NCBI GenBank assembly: GCA_030686995.1
Contig: CM060702.1
Span: 69,717,440-69,781,439 of the forward strand
DNA from: Artemisia argyi
Lineage: Eukaryota > Streptophyta > Magnoliopsida > Asterales > Asteraceae
DNA length: 64,000 nucleotides
Direction of reading: 5' to 3'
In this document: one piece after another, positions 34,929-47,532 of the stretch
How positions within the stretch are numbered: position 1 is the stretch's first letter
Layout: every line of letters starts with the position of its first letter
Program-made: the position numbers and the translations under genes
The notes under the pieces: model-generated
The model's input: only the letters and a program-made list of their open reading frames with translations
Told to the model about the DNA's origin: nothing
Database searches by the model: none

Positions 34929-35915
34929 GCCAGGGTCTATATATCTCATCAGTGTGGAACTTTCACGTGCTTCAAATGTTTATCCAAACATCTTGAATGA
35001 AAGTCCGATGGTGATTATCTCTTCCACTTGATACTACCCCATGAACAAATGAATACGGGGTCGAGTCAAGCTAGCGACTCGGTAAACAAAAACAGTAGCA
35101 TGCATACGGGGTTTTCACCCTAAGTGTGGGGGAAATTACCCCTGCTATGGTTCACCATGTATATATAAAAAATAAAAAAAAATGTGTATGTATATATAAA
35201 TAAAGTGAAAAGTATTATTTCCACATTTAGCTTGTAATGTTGCCTTTTTACATTCAAAGAGTCGGCATAATAGCCGGGACTTTGAATATTGAGGACAATA
35301 TTCAATTCTAAGTGTGTGTGGGGGGGGGGGGGGAATTCTAGCGAATTTGATCATATTATACCTTCTAGTACCCCCGTTTTTGGCAAAAATTTTAAATTTT
35401 TTTCACTTTATTTAAAAATTTTTGTGGTTATCAGTCCACCATGTCTAAACCAACAAAAGAACTGGCTAATCCAGGAGCAAACGGCTCTTGGTAAAGATAT
35501 ATCAAATCCGTTGACGGCTTGCAATTTGCCCAAAATTGTATGGTATCTCAACTCGCCATATCCTAAAAAGTGAAAGAGTTGGCTAGCCCGCAAGATTATG
35601 GCTTGTGGTAAAGGCAGTGGAAAAACCATAATGGGTAATCAGCTCACAAAGATGTTGACTATGTCCATCAAGAGTTGGCTAGTCCAGAAGCAAACGGATT
35701 TTGGTAAAGATAAATCAAATCCGTTGATAGCTGGTGGTTTGCTCAAAATCACATGGTTATCAAGTGGACCATAGTTCTTACTTGAACTGAGACATTTGGC
35801 TACTCCAGAAGTAATGGCTGTCTGTTAAAGAGATATCAAAATCCATTAAATTTTCAAACGGGTTGTTATTGGATTTTATATTGCTAGGGACTAGCAATAG
35901 TTTAGTGTGGGGGAT
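34929..35915 (+). other. Non-coding 3' internal region of the Gypsy-type element
   Basis: Three to four diverged copies of a roughly 100-bp unit containing TTGGCTAGTCCAGAAGCAAA-like words start near 35460, 35578, 35675 and 35795. A G-run lies at about 35321-35332. The stretch ends with the polypurine tract before the LTR at 35916. Confidence 0.6.
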
Positions 35916-38900
35916 TGATGAGTGTCTAAATACTCATCATTTTATACACATCTGAACTGCAAAAACAGTTAAAAACACACAGAAACACCACATAATACTA
36001 CAAATATCTTTGAAATGTGTTTTTATATGTTTCAGGTGCAAAAGGACTGAAAATAGAGAAAAATGGGCAAAGTTTACCAAATTGTCAAAATCAGTCCCCA
36101 GGAATCAAGGAATAACAATTTTTACCCTTGAAAGTTCAAAATATCAAAATTGGCAAAACAGGTCCCTGCAGTTTCAATATTGACAGAAAATACCCCCAGT
36201 GTTCAAAAATGGAATTTTATCATTAAAAGGTCCTTGGTAATTCACAAGTTGACAAATTTGACCCTTAGATGATAAATTCAAGAAATTTACAAAACAAGTC
36301 CCTGCACTTTGAAAATTAGCAAAATTGGTCCCCGGTTATTTTTAAATTTGGAAAAATATAAAAAAAGGACCTTATAATATTTTTACATGGTAAGAAAGGT
36401 CCTTTTTAACAAAATTTGTAAAAGTTACAAGATTGGTCCCTGGAATTCAGAATTTGCAAAATAAGTCCTTGGGCTTATTACCTTTATAAACCAAACGGAT
36501 CCAACAAAATAATCCAAATTCCAAATCCAAAAACAAAATAAAACCTGGTCCATGACAAATCCAAAAGCCCAACTAGTAAAGGCCCATTTCCCTTATAAAT
36601 AAATAAAAACGGTTTGACCCGCGTTGACCCGTCTCCCACCCTTCTTCAACCTCCTCTCCAACTCATACCCTGTTACACCACCACTCCACCTCACCCTACC
36701 ACCACTAGTCCACCTTTACCACCCCATTACCCTCCCTGTCAATCCCACAACAAAACCCACCCCTAAAGTTTACCTTAGAGGATGCCACTTATCAATCCTA
36801 CACATCTACGTCAACCCCTACAACTGCCACCACCACCTCTGCCACCCTGACACCACCATACCCCTTATCCCTTCAATACCACACATCACAAGACCAATGA
36901 ATGCACCTTAGCCCTCCCTACTACACGTTACAGTCCCAATTGATTAAAACCACTTTTCCCGCCAAAATGGATTAAACAGACAGGATCAATTTCAATCATC
37001 TAATGGTGGTGGGAAAGCTCTGTGGGACCAACAAGAAACATTTGGGAGCCTATAAAAGAAGGAAGAGGCAGAAGGAAGCAGTATTAGAGTAATTTAGTAT
37101 AAATAAGTATAGATTAGTGTAAGATTTAAATTAATGTAATTTCCAGTTTTTCTTAGATTAAATTATTTGTAATCCATTTCATTTATGCAATCCAAACTCA
37201 TTGCAAGTTTCACTTTCAAGTTCCACTTTATCAATTCAGTTTTAGCAAAATTAAGTAAATTTGACAAACTTACTTAAATTTTGTTTAAACCTGTTAAATC
37301 TTGTTTCATTCAGTTACTTAAGTTAATTTATAAGTCTTTAAAAGAGTTCAAAGTTTAAAATAAGTTTAATTTAGTTGAGATATAAAAAAATTGAGAAAAA
37401 TATAAATAAATAATAGAAAAATAAAAAAAATCAAGAAGAAGAAGAAGGAGCAAAGAAGCATGCTAGATTATGGATGATCTTTGGTTGTAGTACCTCAGGG
37501 GAGGTGTAGGAGGTGGTTATTGTATTTGGTTCTGTGTTTTTCAATCTGGATGCCTTTGTAAGCTTTTATACCATTTTCTTGCATTGAACTGTAGCTTGCT
37601 TAATCATGTGTTACTTTGGTGTTTTCATGTTTATTAAGTGTTTAGCAGTCAAATTAATGTTTAAAATTACATGTTTATTAATTAGAATTAATATTAGTTT
37701 AATCTTTTAATATAACTGCCTAAATTAGTATACTAGGAATAATTAGGCATTTGGTGTTTTCAGTTGTGTATTTGTGCTTAAATTAGTTAATATGTCCATG
37801 TTATAACCTTTGAATCCAGTATTGCATCCTAAATTAGTGATTCACTTCATTAATCTCAAAACAGTTATGAAATAAGGGGTGTTTGGTTCAGGGGATCTCT
37901 GTGTGTCCTAGTGAGTTATTGTTGTAGTTTTTAGTTGTGATAAGTTATAAATAGGTTATATTAGTTAGTTAAAGCCTTAATAGATCAGTGTACTTAAGAA
38001 AAAGTCAATAATGAACTTGAATCTCATTTTCTTGATAACTGTTAAGAGTTAGGACACTTTGATTTTCATTTTGGCTATAAAATCAGTTAATCTAGCTTAG
38101 GGTAGTTACTTATAGCTTTTTACATCATTTGTAATCATTTAGGATCATTGAAATCTCAGATAAGTCAACTTGTGTAAAAACCTTCATAAGTCAAAATTTC
38201 GTAGTGGTCAGAAATCTAAATATTGGATGAATTTTCCTGATTTTTGTGTTCAGAATTAGGGTGTGAAACTTTCAGGAGTTGAAGCCTACCACCTCATCTT
38301 TGAAATCCCACACTCTCTTCAATTTTGTGAATTTTCTAGTGGGCCCCACAGGTACCCAAACACAACTGCAGGGGGCATCACCTCCCCTGCATCAGCAGCT
38401 ACCCATCCACTGTCTCACCTTCTGTGGGTCCCACAGACCACCACAGTGGGCCCCACTTGGTAATTCCTGGTTCCTTGGACTCCCCTGCTACCACTCTACC
38501 CATTTCAAGCTTGTGTTGAAGCTTAGTCTCACTGGGACCCACTTTTATTGACCATCAAAGTCTGCCCCATTTCTGTGTTAAAACAAGACTTCAAGAGCTT
38601 ATTTTCATACTTATTGGCTTATTCTGTGTTCCAAGCTTGTTGTTTTGATTTCATTTAGTCCCAATTAGACTAGTTATACCTTAATCCGCCCCTGTGACTC
38701 AGCTTTGAGCTTATTTGTGGCTTATACAAAACAGTTTGACCAAAAGTCAACTGTAAGTGCTTATTGTGCCCAAAGTGCTTATTTTTAAGCTCCAGCAAAG
38801 TCACCTTCACAAAAGTTACTTATTTTGGGTATTAAAATAGTTTTGTAAAAGAAAATTCCAGAAAAGACAAAAATAAAATAAGTGATAATTTCTATTTAAT

Positions 38901-39863
38901 TTAAATTATCTATTTAATTTTCCTTTTTAGATTTTTATTAAGTAATTTGCAATTTTATATTTTTCTTAATTTTCTTTTATGTTAAAGTATTTTTGGTAAT
39001 TTTTCTAGATTTTTACCTTGTCATTTAGTAATTATTAGATTTAAATGTAGTTTAAGTAATTATTAATTAATATTTAAGTATTAAATAGCATAATTAATTT
39101 TTATTCAGCACACCCTAGTTTTTATAATTTTCTTAGCTTTTAGATGTTATAAAATAATTTTAGGAATTTTTTTTAGAATTTTTACTGTTCATCTTCTTGT
39201 TTTTATAATTTAATTAGTTTAAATAGTTTTTAATTAATAATTAAGTTAATAATTAGTAAAATAGTTTAAAAATAAATTTTTATATTTTTTGTAGATTCCT
39301 GTGATGGTTAAGTAGTTTTATAAAAAGTTTTATAATTTTACAAATTAGTTTAGTATTTATTATAATTAAAGTAGTTTAATTAGTTTAATTAAGTTTAATT
39401 AGTTTTTAATTAATAAAAATTAAATAAAAAGTCTAAAAAAATATTTTCTTTTTCTAATAATTTTATGTTATCATTTTAATTCCAAAAATATAAATTTCAC
39501 ATCCGTGAGATTTATATTGGACAGAATTCACGTTTTGTTTCGTACGTTAGCGTAGTTTTAATTTCAACGTACGTAGTTTTAGGTTTTAAACGTTTTAAGT
39601 AAATTAGGTTTACGTTTTAATTAAAATAGTTTATTTAAGTTATTTTGTTTTATAAAACCTTAATATAAATCACTCACACCTTTTTCTTGTTCAAAACCAC
39701 TCGATCACAAATTCGTCTAAATACCTTCGCACGCCTCGTTGGGACATAACGACCCGGGGAAACACTGTATTCCATGGAAGCATTGGACTAAGCTGTTTGA
39801 CTATTATGGTTGACTATTCACAAGTGGTTGACTGATAATTATCTGACTGTTTTGAGCCAATCA
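35916..39863 (+). repeat. 3' LTR (3948 bp) of the Gypsy-type element
   Basis: Colinear with the 5' LTR, with scattered substitutions. It has an extra segment near 39187-39230 (ACTGTTCATCTTCTTG) absent from the 5' LTR, and a short deletion near 39340. Confidence 0.92.
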
Positions 39864-39868
39864 CTGAG

Positions 39869-42800
39869 ATATATTACTATTCTATGAATGATAATTCCAT
39901 CATTTTGAGATTTAACATTTAAATATCAAACTTTATTATCATGTTGAGATTTAACATTTAAATGTCAAACTTCATCATGATATTTACTAGTGTATTTTAG
40001 AAGATTATGTATCTTGTAATTTTATGTTTTAAAGATTAACACTCCCACTTGCTTTTAGCAATTTAAAGACTATCTTTAAATACTTAGCAAATAAATCAAC
40101 AATACAATATTCTCTTTTGGGATATTACAAATACATATTGACAGTTCCTGACTTTGCTTTGTTAATAACCTCTTCACAAGCAGTTAAACAAATTTAGAAC
40201 TTCAATTTAAGACTTAATGTGATTCATCACATTTATCACATTCCATCATATGATGATGTCTTATTAATCTTCTAGGTTGAAGTTTTGTTAAATATGTCCA
40301 AGTCATACTGAACATTCTAACCTTGATAACTTTTGGAAGAAAAGAAGTCATAGTTATCTTTAATCAAACAATATAACAAGAGTTTGATTTTTCTAACTGA
40401 ACATACCATAAACATTTAGTATTTTATTAGTATTAATATTGTAAGACAATCTAACAATATTTAAGATAACCATATTCGTTTTGACTTGTCTATTTACAAA
40501 CTAATTTATTTTAATGGTATAATAATTTTCAAGCCAATTACAAGCTTTATAACACAAGTACTTTTTACAAAGTCACTTTATGTTCATGTTTTTCCAAGAA
40601 AACATAAACTGTTATAACCCCACTATACGTTATAAGTCATTTAACAATTTAATAACTTCATGTATATGTCTTAATTAAAAAAACATAACAATATAACGTC
40701 TTACTTTATTATAGGTCTTGTAACAATTAAAAGACTTTATGTTTATATCTTTACAATGAAACATAAACATGTTTAACTAAAGTAATTATGAACACCATCT
40801 TTTGGTTTCAATAGTAATTTCAAGTTAATATATTACTTCAAAATAATGTAAACAACATTATTTATTCATTTATTTATGTCATTCCAAGAACACATAAATA
40901 TTCAGATTGAAGCAGCATTAGATTACTTTATTAATTTATGTCATTCCATGAATTCATAAATATACAAATTAAAGTAGTCTTGATATCATATTGACACATG
41001 TTCTAATAGGTATCTAATTTAGAAACTGCAAATTCTCATAGTTCCATTACATCAGTTGATCTGCTAGTAATGAAAATATGAAATTCACCTTGTTGTTGCA
41101 ATCTAGCTAAGCTCTCACATAACATAAATTGTAACACCAAGTGTTTCTTGAATTAGATTAGTATAATTCATATTAGAACATTATTCTCTTACCTTGCAGT
41201 CAAGAGAATCCATTAAATCATATCTTTATGAGTTGTTTCTTGCACACATTAAAGATAACATTTCTCCCACTTGTGCATGGAACAACCTCATGTAGTTGAT
41301 AAAAAACACACCATGCATTTGTTTATGTGATCAATATGATTGTGTCATAGATTTTAGCATAACAAGTAGATGTAGAAAAACAATGTCTAGTAAGGAAACG
41401 TACAAGATTATCCTTAAAAGTATGAGTGTTTACACTTGGAAAGTAATTATCTTTAGCTACCAAGATGTCAAAGCTTGTAACTCCCACTGAATTAAAGATC
41501 ATTACAATAATCCCTTATTCAGTTATAAGTACACAATACTCCCACTGAATATGACAACATTGTAAGTGTTTCATATCCACTAAAAAAAATAGTGTGTTTT
41601 TAACTTTCCTACACCTTTAAATGTCCATACGTAACAATTACTTATGCATTAAAAAGTGTATTCTACTACGTAAATGATAGACTATCCACCAAATGCTATT
41701 AACTTGAAAAATTGGGCATGCAATTTCTTCTTTAATAGGTCTACCATCCTACAATGTATGTAGCACCTTTAAAATAGTCAAAACAATTAGTTTGTTTTTT
41801 AAACATTTTGCAGTAATTAGTCTAGCTTCTAATTATAATAACTCAAAAAATGTCATACATAATTTTCTGTTAACGAAATATCATATTTGTTACTAAGAAT
41901 TTGATCACCGAATGAGGATGATAAAATCCCTATGAAAAATATTCGCAATTTTCTTAACTATTAAAAAATTTGCTATGAGTTATAATAGAATTTAGACATA
42001 TCTAATATTCCTATTATTCTTTCTCATTCATGAAAAGGAATAGGATTGTGTCTTACTCTTCTTTCATACAAAGGAGACTTCTTTTTCCTTTTAAGTAAAT
42101 TATTCTTAATCAAACATTTGTTTGAAAACAGAACGAGGTCAATTTACCAAAGCCCAAAGTTCGTTTACGGTTTGAACGTTGCATTAATACATTAAAACGA
42201 ATTACAAAATTCAATTTCAGTATTTTCAATAATTAGGTCTTTAAGAAAATAAAATACCCATTGGTAAATATTCATATAACCGTAGTATTTTCTTAAAGCT
42301 AGGATCCAAATTGACATAGTACCATTACATCAGTTGATCTGCTAGTAATGATAGTATTCAACAAGGTAATTGTCGAACAATAATTGCCAATATCATATTG
42401 CAATTCCTAGATCATTATGGGATTTACATTCACAAAACCTTTTGCAATGTAAGCATGTTTCATCCCCATCTTAATGCCTCGAGTCCAAGATCTCACTTTC
42501 TACTCAATTTAAGTCGTCTAACTTAAAAACTGCAAACTCACAAATCCATCATATCAGTTGATCTGCTAGCAATGAATTTATGAAATTTACCTTTCCATTG
42601 CAATCTCGCCAAGTTCTCACATGACGTAAATTACAACTTCAAGTGTTCTTAATTAGATGGCATTTGACTTAATTTTATAAGGGTATTAATTTTGACGTGA
42701 TCAAAATAATGTATGAAGAAGCATGCATACAACTTCATAACATTGGTTTTACAAAACATTTTTTTTTACCAATTTGCTAAGAGTAAAACAACAAAGTTTT

Positions 42801-43849
42801 GATTGAGGTATCAGGTTCACCAATTAAAGAATTACCAACAATTATCGTCCACTATATCGTACTTTTGCATAAGCCTCAAGGGTTAGTGTTTCGGATAATC
42901 ATTGTGGAATTGTGGTGAATTCACCCTTAAGATGACAATGTACGTAATATAGTGATATAGGTAAGTCTAGAGTCGGCAACCAAGCAGTTGTAGAGAACCG
43001 GTAGGTGCATGAGCTTTAAAAACCCCTCTCTACAAGTACATTGGATGGCAACCTTCGGTCCGCCTTTCGCACAATATGTACAAAAACATCAATCAACCAA
43101 TACTTTGAAATTTACTCTTAAAGCCAAAACAATTTCGCCATTTATTTTGTCCGTATTATTTTTCTATTCAAAAAATTACCCTTTTCGTTTATAAACATGT
43201 CTAACATAATAATAAACAAAAACAAGTAATATAAAATAAAAAATAAAACAACTAAATAAACATATACATAACATAACAATTAAATATGTAAAAAACATGT
43301 AGCCACATGCAAATCTTATTCAATAGTCCTATTAATAATCAAATCTAGGTGTATAACGTATTTATTCAATTAAGGCTTTCTTCTTCTAGGAAAAGAGCCA
43401 CATACATCGACAAATCGATTGCGTAAGTCAAAACTAAACAAATACAATATAGCATATAATTTATTACTTAATATTGAAGTCTTCCCCAATTCGACATCTA
43501 TTAATAAATTTACATGTTTCGATATAACTTAACAATTAATTTATATTTATATATCCAATTTAAACCATTTAAATTATCACACAATAAAATCCATGCAAAT
43601 ATGCACTTTTTCATGGATTAAGCTTAACAATTAACATATTGCACCAAGATCGTTTAATAAAACGCATAACAAATTACATGAAAAAATCAAAACCAAAACC
43701 CTAAAACCCTTTAAGGTCTAAATCGACCCATAAAAAAAATTAGGGTTAGGAATAAAAAAAACCCTAAAAACATGTAACTAAACGAATCAAGATCCAATTT
43801 TTATGCGTTTCGATAATTAATTACACATTATAACGGCTTTAGATGCCAC
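39869..43849 (-). other. Internal region of the Copia-like element, part 2 (non-coding)
   Basis: No coding domains. A segment with CATCAGTTGATCTGCTAGTA recurs three times (about 41049, 42327 and, with one change, 42558). The first and third copies share about 110 bp of flanking similarity. CTCCCACTTG or CTCCCACTGA words (complement of the polypurine tract) occur at 40042, 41264, 41481 and 41539. Confidence 0.6.
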
Positions 43850-44638
43850 TGTTGGAATTATGATATCATGACATTCATATAAAATAAACCAAACACATCA
43901 AGTGAGCATAGCGGAAGTAATTATAACAAGATCATATAACATGTAATTAATTAATCAAATATAAAAGTAAACATACATTTGTGATTCTAGCCTGAACAAG
44001 AATCAATTAATGTAATAATTCAAATCAAGAACCCTAATTAGGGTTTATGTGGATTATAAGAATTACCCCTTACCTCTTTTGTAATTCAATCAAAGAATCA
44101 AACAATAGTGTGTTTGAATCACGTTCTTGTACACATGTACTAATTCAAGTAAAAGTTTATGCAAGTAAATAAAACACAAAACTTTAGTTTATGAAAATCG
44201 AATCCCTAAGATGGGATTGTTGATGGATCGATTTTAAGACAAGAAGAGAAGAGAGAAAAACACCTATTATATGTGTACAAGTTATGAGAAAACCAATAAC
44301 CCATGAGGTGTTTATATACTAGTGAATACTTGGAGCTCAAGGCACAAAGGAGGTGGAGAACACCCCTTGGCCGATTGGTATTGGTATCCCCAAGGGATTC
44401 CGGAACCTTCTCTTGTTTCCAATTATTCACAAGTATTACTTTCATTTTTTTCGTCTAACGGTCGTTAGTCATTCTCCGTTAAATACTAACGGTCGTTACT
44501 AGTTTTGTGTTTATTAATAATTACATATAACATTTATAAATAATTATTCTTTTACTCTTCATACGTATTGTGTGCAATCCCGTGATCTCGAGTTCGATTA
44601 TAACATACAACTACTAAAATAATGTCCATAATCTAACA
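43850..44638 (-). repeat. Right LTR (5' LTR) of the Copia-like element
   Basis: 789 bp, the same length as the left LTR. It is followed by the ATTAC target duplication at 44639-44643. Confidence 0.92.
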
Positions 44639-44643
44639 ATTAC

Positions 44644-45090
44644 ATATTTAGCTAATATAAACCTCAAAATGCCATATGTACCCAACTTACAAGTTAATAA
44701 TGCATAATATGCAATGATTTTTATACGTGTTTGGTGAAATATTGATGTCTTTGTTAGGGAAATATGGAATTCCTCTTTAAAAAAAATTCCGAATTTAAAA
44801 GAGGATGCATGGTTTGAACTTTGAAGACAATAGTTAGAGATGCTCAGTTACTAATTTATATGTATTTCATCAACAATCTAACAACATCCCAACATATATA
44901 TACACGGGACTAACCGTTTATCAAATTAGAATGGTTACTTAAAAACTCAATAACTGGAAATTGTAAATGACATTTAGCGAATAATAATATATTTAAAACA
45001 AATTTTGTTTTAATAGTACTACATGGAAATTAATGTGAAATTTAGAAAACTTTTAATGAAAAATATAATTCAGATGTTACCAGCTTTAAC
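44644..45090. other. AT-rich intergenic DNA, nothing recognised
   Basis: No gene or element ends supported. Confidence 0.4.
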
Positions 45091-45097
45091 TTTGTAT

Positions 45098-45552
45098 ACA
45101 GGGGTGTCAAAAAACACGACCCGACCCGAACCCAAACCTGCATAAGCTTATTCGGGTCGGGTTACTTGGGTCAATAATTATACTCAGGTTATTCAGGTCA
45201 ACCCGAGTAACCTTAATACTAAACAGAGTCGGGTATCAAGTTGAAAGTGTTTGGCTAACTCGAGTTCAGGTCGACTTGGTTGACCTGAATAACAGTTTTT
45301 TCTATTTTTATCAATAATTTTCTTTAAAAACTATCTAATTAAATGAGTTCAAATAGGCTTATTACATTTTACTCATATTCGGGATGGCCTGAACCTAAAT
45401 AAACCGACTGAAATTGACTCGAACTTGACTAACTCAAATTTAAATAAGGTGTGATTCAGTTGTGATATTTTTAGCTTTGTGCCATTTTCTTTACTTTGAC
45501 CCAACTCAAATTGACTCAAACTTGACCAACCGACCCAATAAACACACCCCTA
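45098..45552. mobile_element. hAT-type MITE with GACCCGA/TCGGGTC internal repeats
   Basis: It begins ACAGGGGTGTC and ends with the inverted ACACACCCCT. The flanks TTTGTAT (45091-45097) and TTTGTAT (45554-45560) form a probable target duplication. The arms carry GACCCGAACC/TCGGGTCGGGTT-like words. The layout is the same as in the elements at 2798 and 4009. Confidence 0.7.
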
Positions 45553-45560
45553 TTTGTATC

Positions 45561-46080
45561 TCGTAATCTTTTTAAATATTACTCCATACATGACAAATTT
45601 TACCCACCTTTATTCTTATTTTGTACTAGTGGTAAATTAGGTGAATTAGAATAGTAGTGTAAAAGCAAAAACTTAGTGGGTAAGAAAGGTGTGGAGCGGA
45701 ATTAGAATATAACTAGAAAGGCGATATTCTGCCGCGTTGCGGGCGGATCTGTTTTTTTTGTCGAGATAGTTATCCGTAAATAAATTTTAATTTGAGGTAA
45801 AGTATATATGTGTTTTGTACAATGCCTAACTATTTTTTCATGGTGGAAAGTGCTTTTTGTTTTTTTAAACAGTAAACAAACAAAACAAAAAAATAAAACC
45901 AGATCCCTACAGAAGGTACTCATTTTCCATTATCTTGAAGTGTAAATTTTCAAATTTTTATCAACTCAGACGCACCCTAAAAAATGGAAGTCATTGTTCC
46001 AGTGCAACATTTCTTAAATCTCAAGAAGCTGATTACAGCATAGCTCATATAACAGAAAACACAACTATGAACATGCAGAG
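45561..46080. other. Left end of a Helitron-like unit (GC-rich motif)
   Basis: GCCGCGTTGCGGGCGG (45731-45746) stands out in AT-rich DNA. Close variants recur at 52326, 52695 and 57357, always beside the RPA-like/Helitron-like units. No coding is seen here. Confidence 0.45.
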
Positions 46081-47430
46081 TACAAAATTACCATGCTGTT
46101 GAGGCGCAAGTTCTAAGTGAGTCTTGAAGGATATCCTCATTAAGTGACCGGCCTGCACAAATTGAACAATAGCTAAGAGCAAGGCAAAATGGGTAGGCTG
46201 GGTAATAAGTCATACCTTTAGCATGGATAAATATTTTAGAAGCTGAATGACCCAAATATATAACCCGATTCAACCCATTTTATAAGAAAGTGAGATAAAA
46301 TTGCCACCCTTTAAACATCTTACCTTTAGCATGGATGAATGATTGCCAAGTCTTTGAAGAACACATACACTGAAACGCAAATTTCCTGGTGCACCACCTG
46401 ATATATTAGGTTATACATATTCAAAAATTAATCGTAAATGAAAATTTTAAAAATAAACAGTGACGTAAACTGTAAACATATTAGCAGTAATGTTAGCAGT
46501 AACAGCAGGCATAGTTAAAAGGGAGATGGGGTATTTGACAACAAAAAAGGAGCAATCACTAAAGGGAGTGCAACGTACATAAAACACAAATTTATGTAGC
46601 TGGGGGTATTTGGCAACGGCTCATTTGCTCCACCATGGAGTGAACCGTAATGAGTCCAGCAAGAGCTGTGTATACATCAAGGCCACTACAATGGACAAAT
46701 TTCTTATAAATGCTCGTTTCACTTTAATGCGTAAGTGCTATGATATAAAATGAACAGCCAATTATCAATATACCTGCTGAGCTCGCTTGTAATTAGCGTC
46801 ATAATAACCGGCTGAAAGGGCATATCTCCCCATGAAAATCCTTATTTTACCTGTAAAATATATAAATATTAGTTACACCGGCTGAAACGTAATGAAACAA
46901 TTATAATACAGCAATGATACAAAGATATTAGGATGCAATCTCTATATTTAATATAAAATCCGGATTATTTATTGGGCTAAAATCTGGATTATTTAATATA
47001 AAATGCTTGATTATTTATTGGGCTAAAAGCAATCATAAGTTTGTAGGCCCCGATCGCCAAGTTTCAGGTGCATGTGGTCGCTGCAAACCTAAAATAGACA
47101 AACTAACCGGTAAGAAACAGCGATGGCATATATTCAATTTCCTGGTATAATCGTAGCTGTCATGGTACCTGTATCCATGGGTTGAGTAACTTTTACACGT
47201 GCAGTTACACGTTCAGTTACATTACATGAAACCATGGGTGAAGCCACTCCCCGCGGCCTCACAACAGGAGCATATCTAATTGAGGATCGACACCTTGGCA
47301 CAGCAGCAAGCACTGTCACATAATGATTATAATGGGTGTCAGAATCTTTACGGATAATTAAACAGGCACACATCTCAAAATAAGAAACTTTATATGCTTG
47401 TCACCAATAACCTGAGGACTATGGGGTCTT
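46080..47430 (-). other. Exon-like fragments of unrecognised origin
   Basis: Several minus-strand pieces are bounded by plausible splice sites: NLRFSVCVLQRLGNHSSML (about 46325-46385), LDVYTALAGLITVHSMVEQM (about 46620-46690) and IRIFMGRYALSAGYYDANYK (about 46780-46855). They do not look like RPA and may be captured host exons. I could not name the source. A 33-bp direct repeat (GGATTATTTATTGGGCTAAA) occurs at about 46963 and 47012. Confidence 0.35.
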
Positions 47431-47532
47431 ATATCCATAGCGGGCGTGCTTGAAAGTTGCAGGCCTGCAGTTTACGATGCATGTGTTAGACACCTTTTTT
47501 TTTTTACTTGGACTGAATATGTGTATAGGGCA

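Larger units (their letters stand above)
21246..39863 (+). mobile_element. Gypsy-type element with 3.9-kb LTRs and a gag-like pseudogene
   Basis: The LTRs (21246-25181 and 35916-39863) begin TGATGAGTGTCTAAATACTC, end GAGCCAATCA, and are flanked by CTGAG (21241-21245 and 39864-39868). The primer site TGGCGCCGCTGCCGGG (25187-25202) is complementary to the 3' end of tRNA-Asp, the primer known for Athila-type elements, with one mismatch. A polypurine tract, AGTGTGGGGGAT, ends just before the right LTR. The internal region encodes only a zinc-knuckle gag-like protein, now broken. There is no pol. It is interrupted at 27063-34780 by a younger element. Confidence 0.92.
18096..44638 (-). mobile_element. 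Copia-like LTR element without coding capacity (LARD-like), outer shell of the nest
   Basis: The two 789-bp LTRs (18096-18884 and 43850-44638) start TGTTGGAATTATG, end ATCTAACA, and are flanked by ATTAC (18091-18095 and 44639-44643). The element reads on the minus strand. TGTCCAAGTGGGAGC (polypurine tract) precedes the left LTR. TGGCATCTAAAGCC, resembling the initiator-tRNA-Met primer site, follows the right LTR. I count roughly 16 differences between the LTRs (about 98% identity), so it inserted recently. The internal region (18885-21245 plus 39864-43849, about 6.3 kb) shows no gag, protease, integrase or reverse transcriptase frame on either strand. It is interrupted by the element at 21246-39863. 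Confidence 0.88.
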
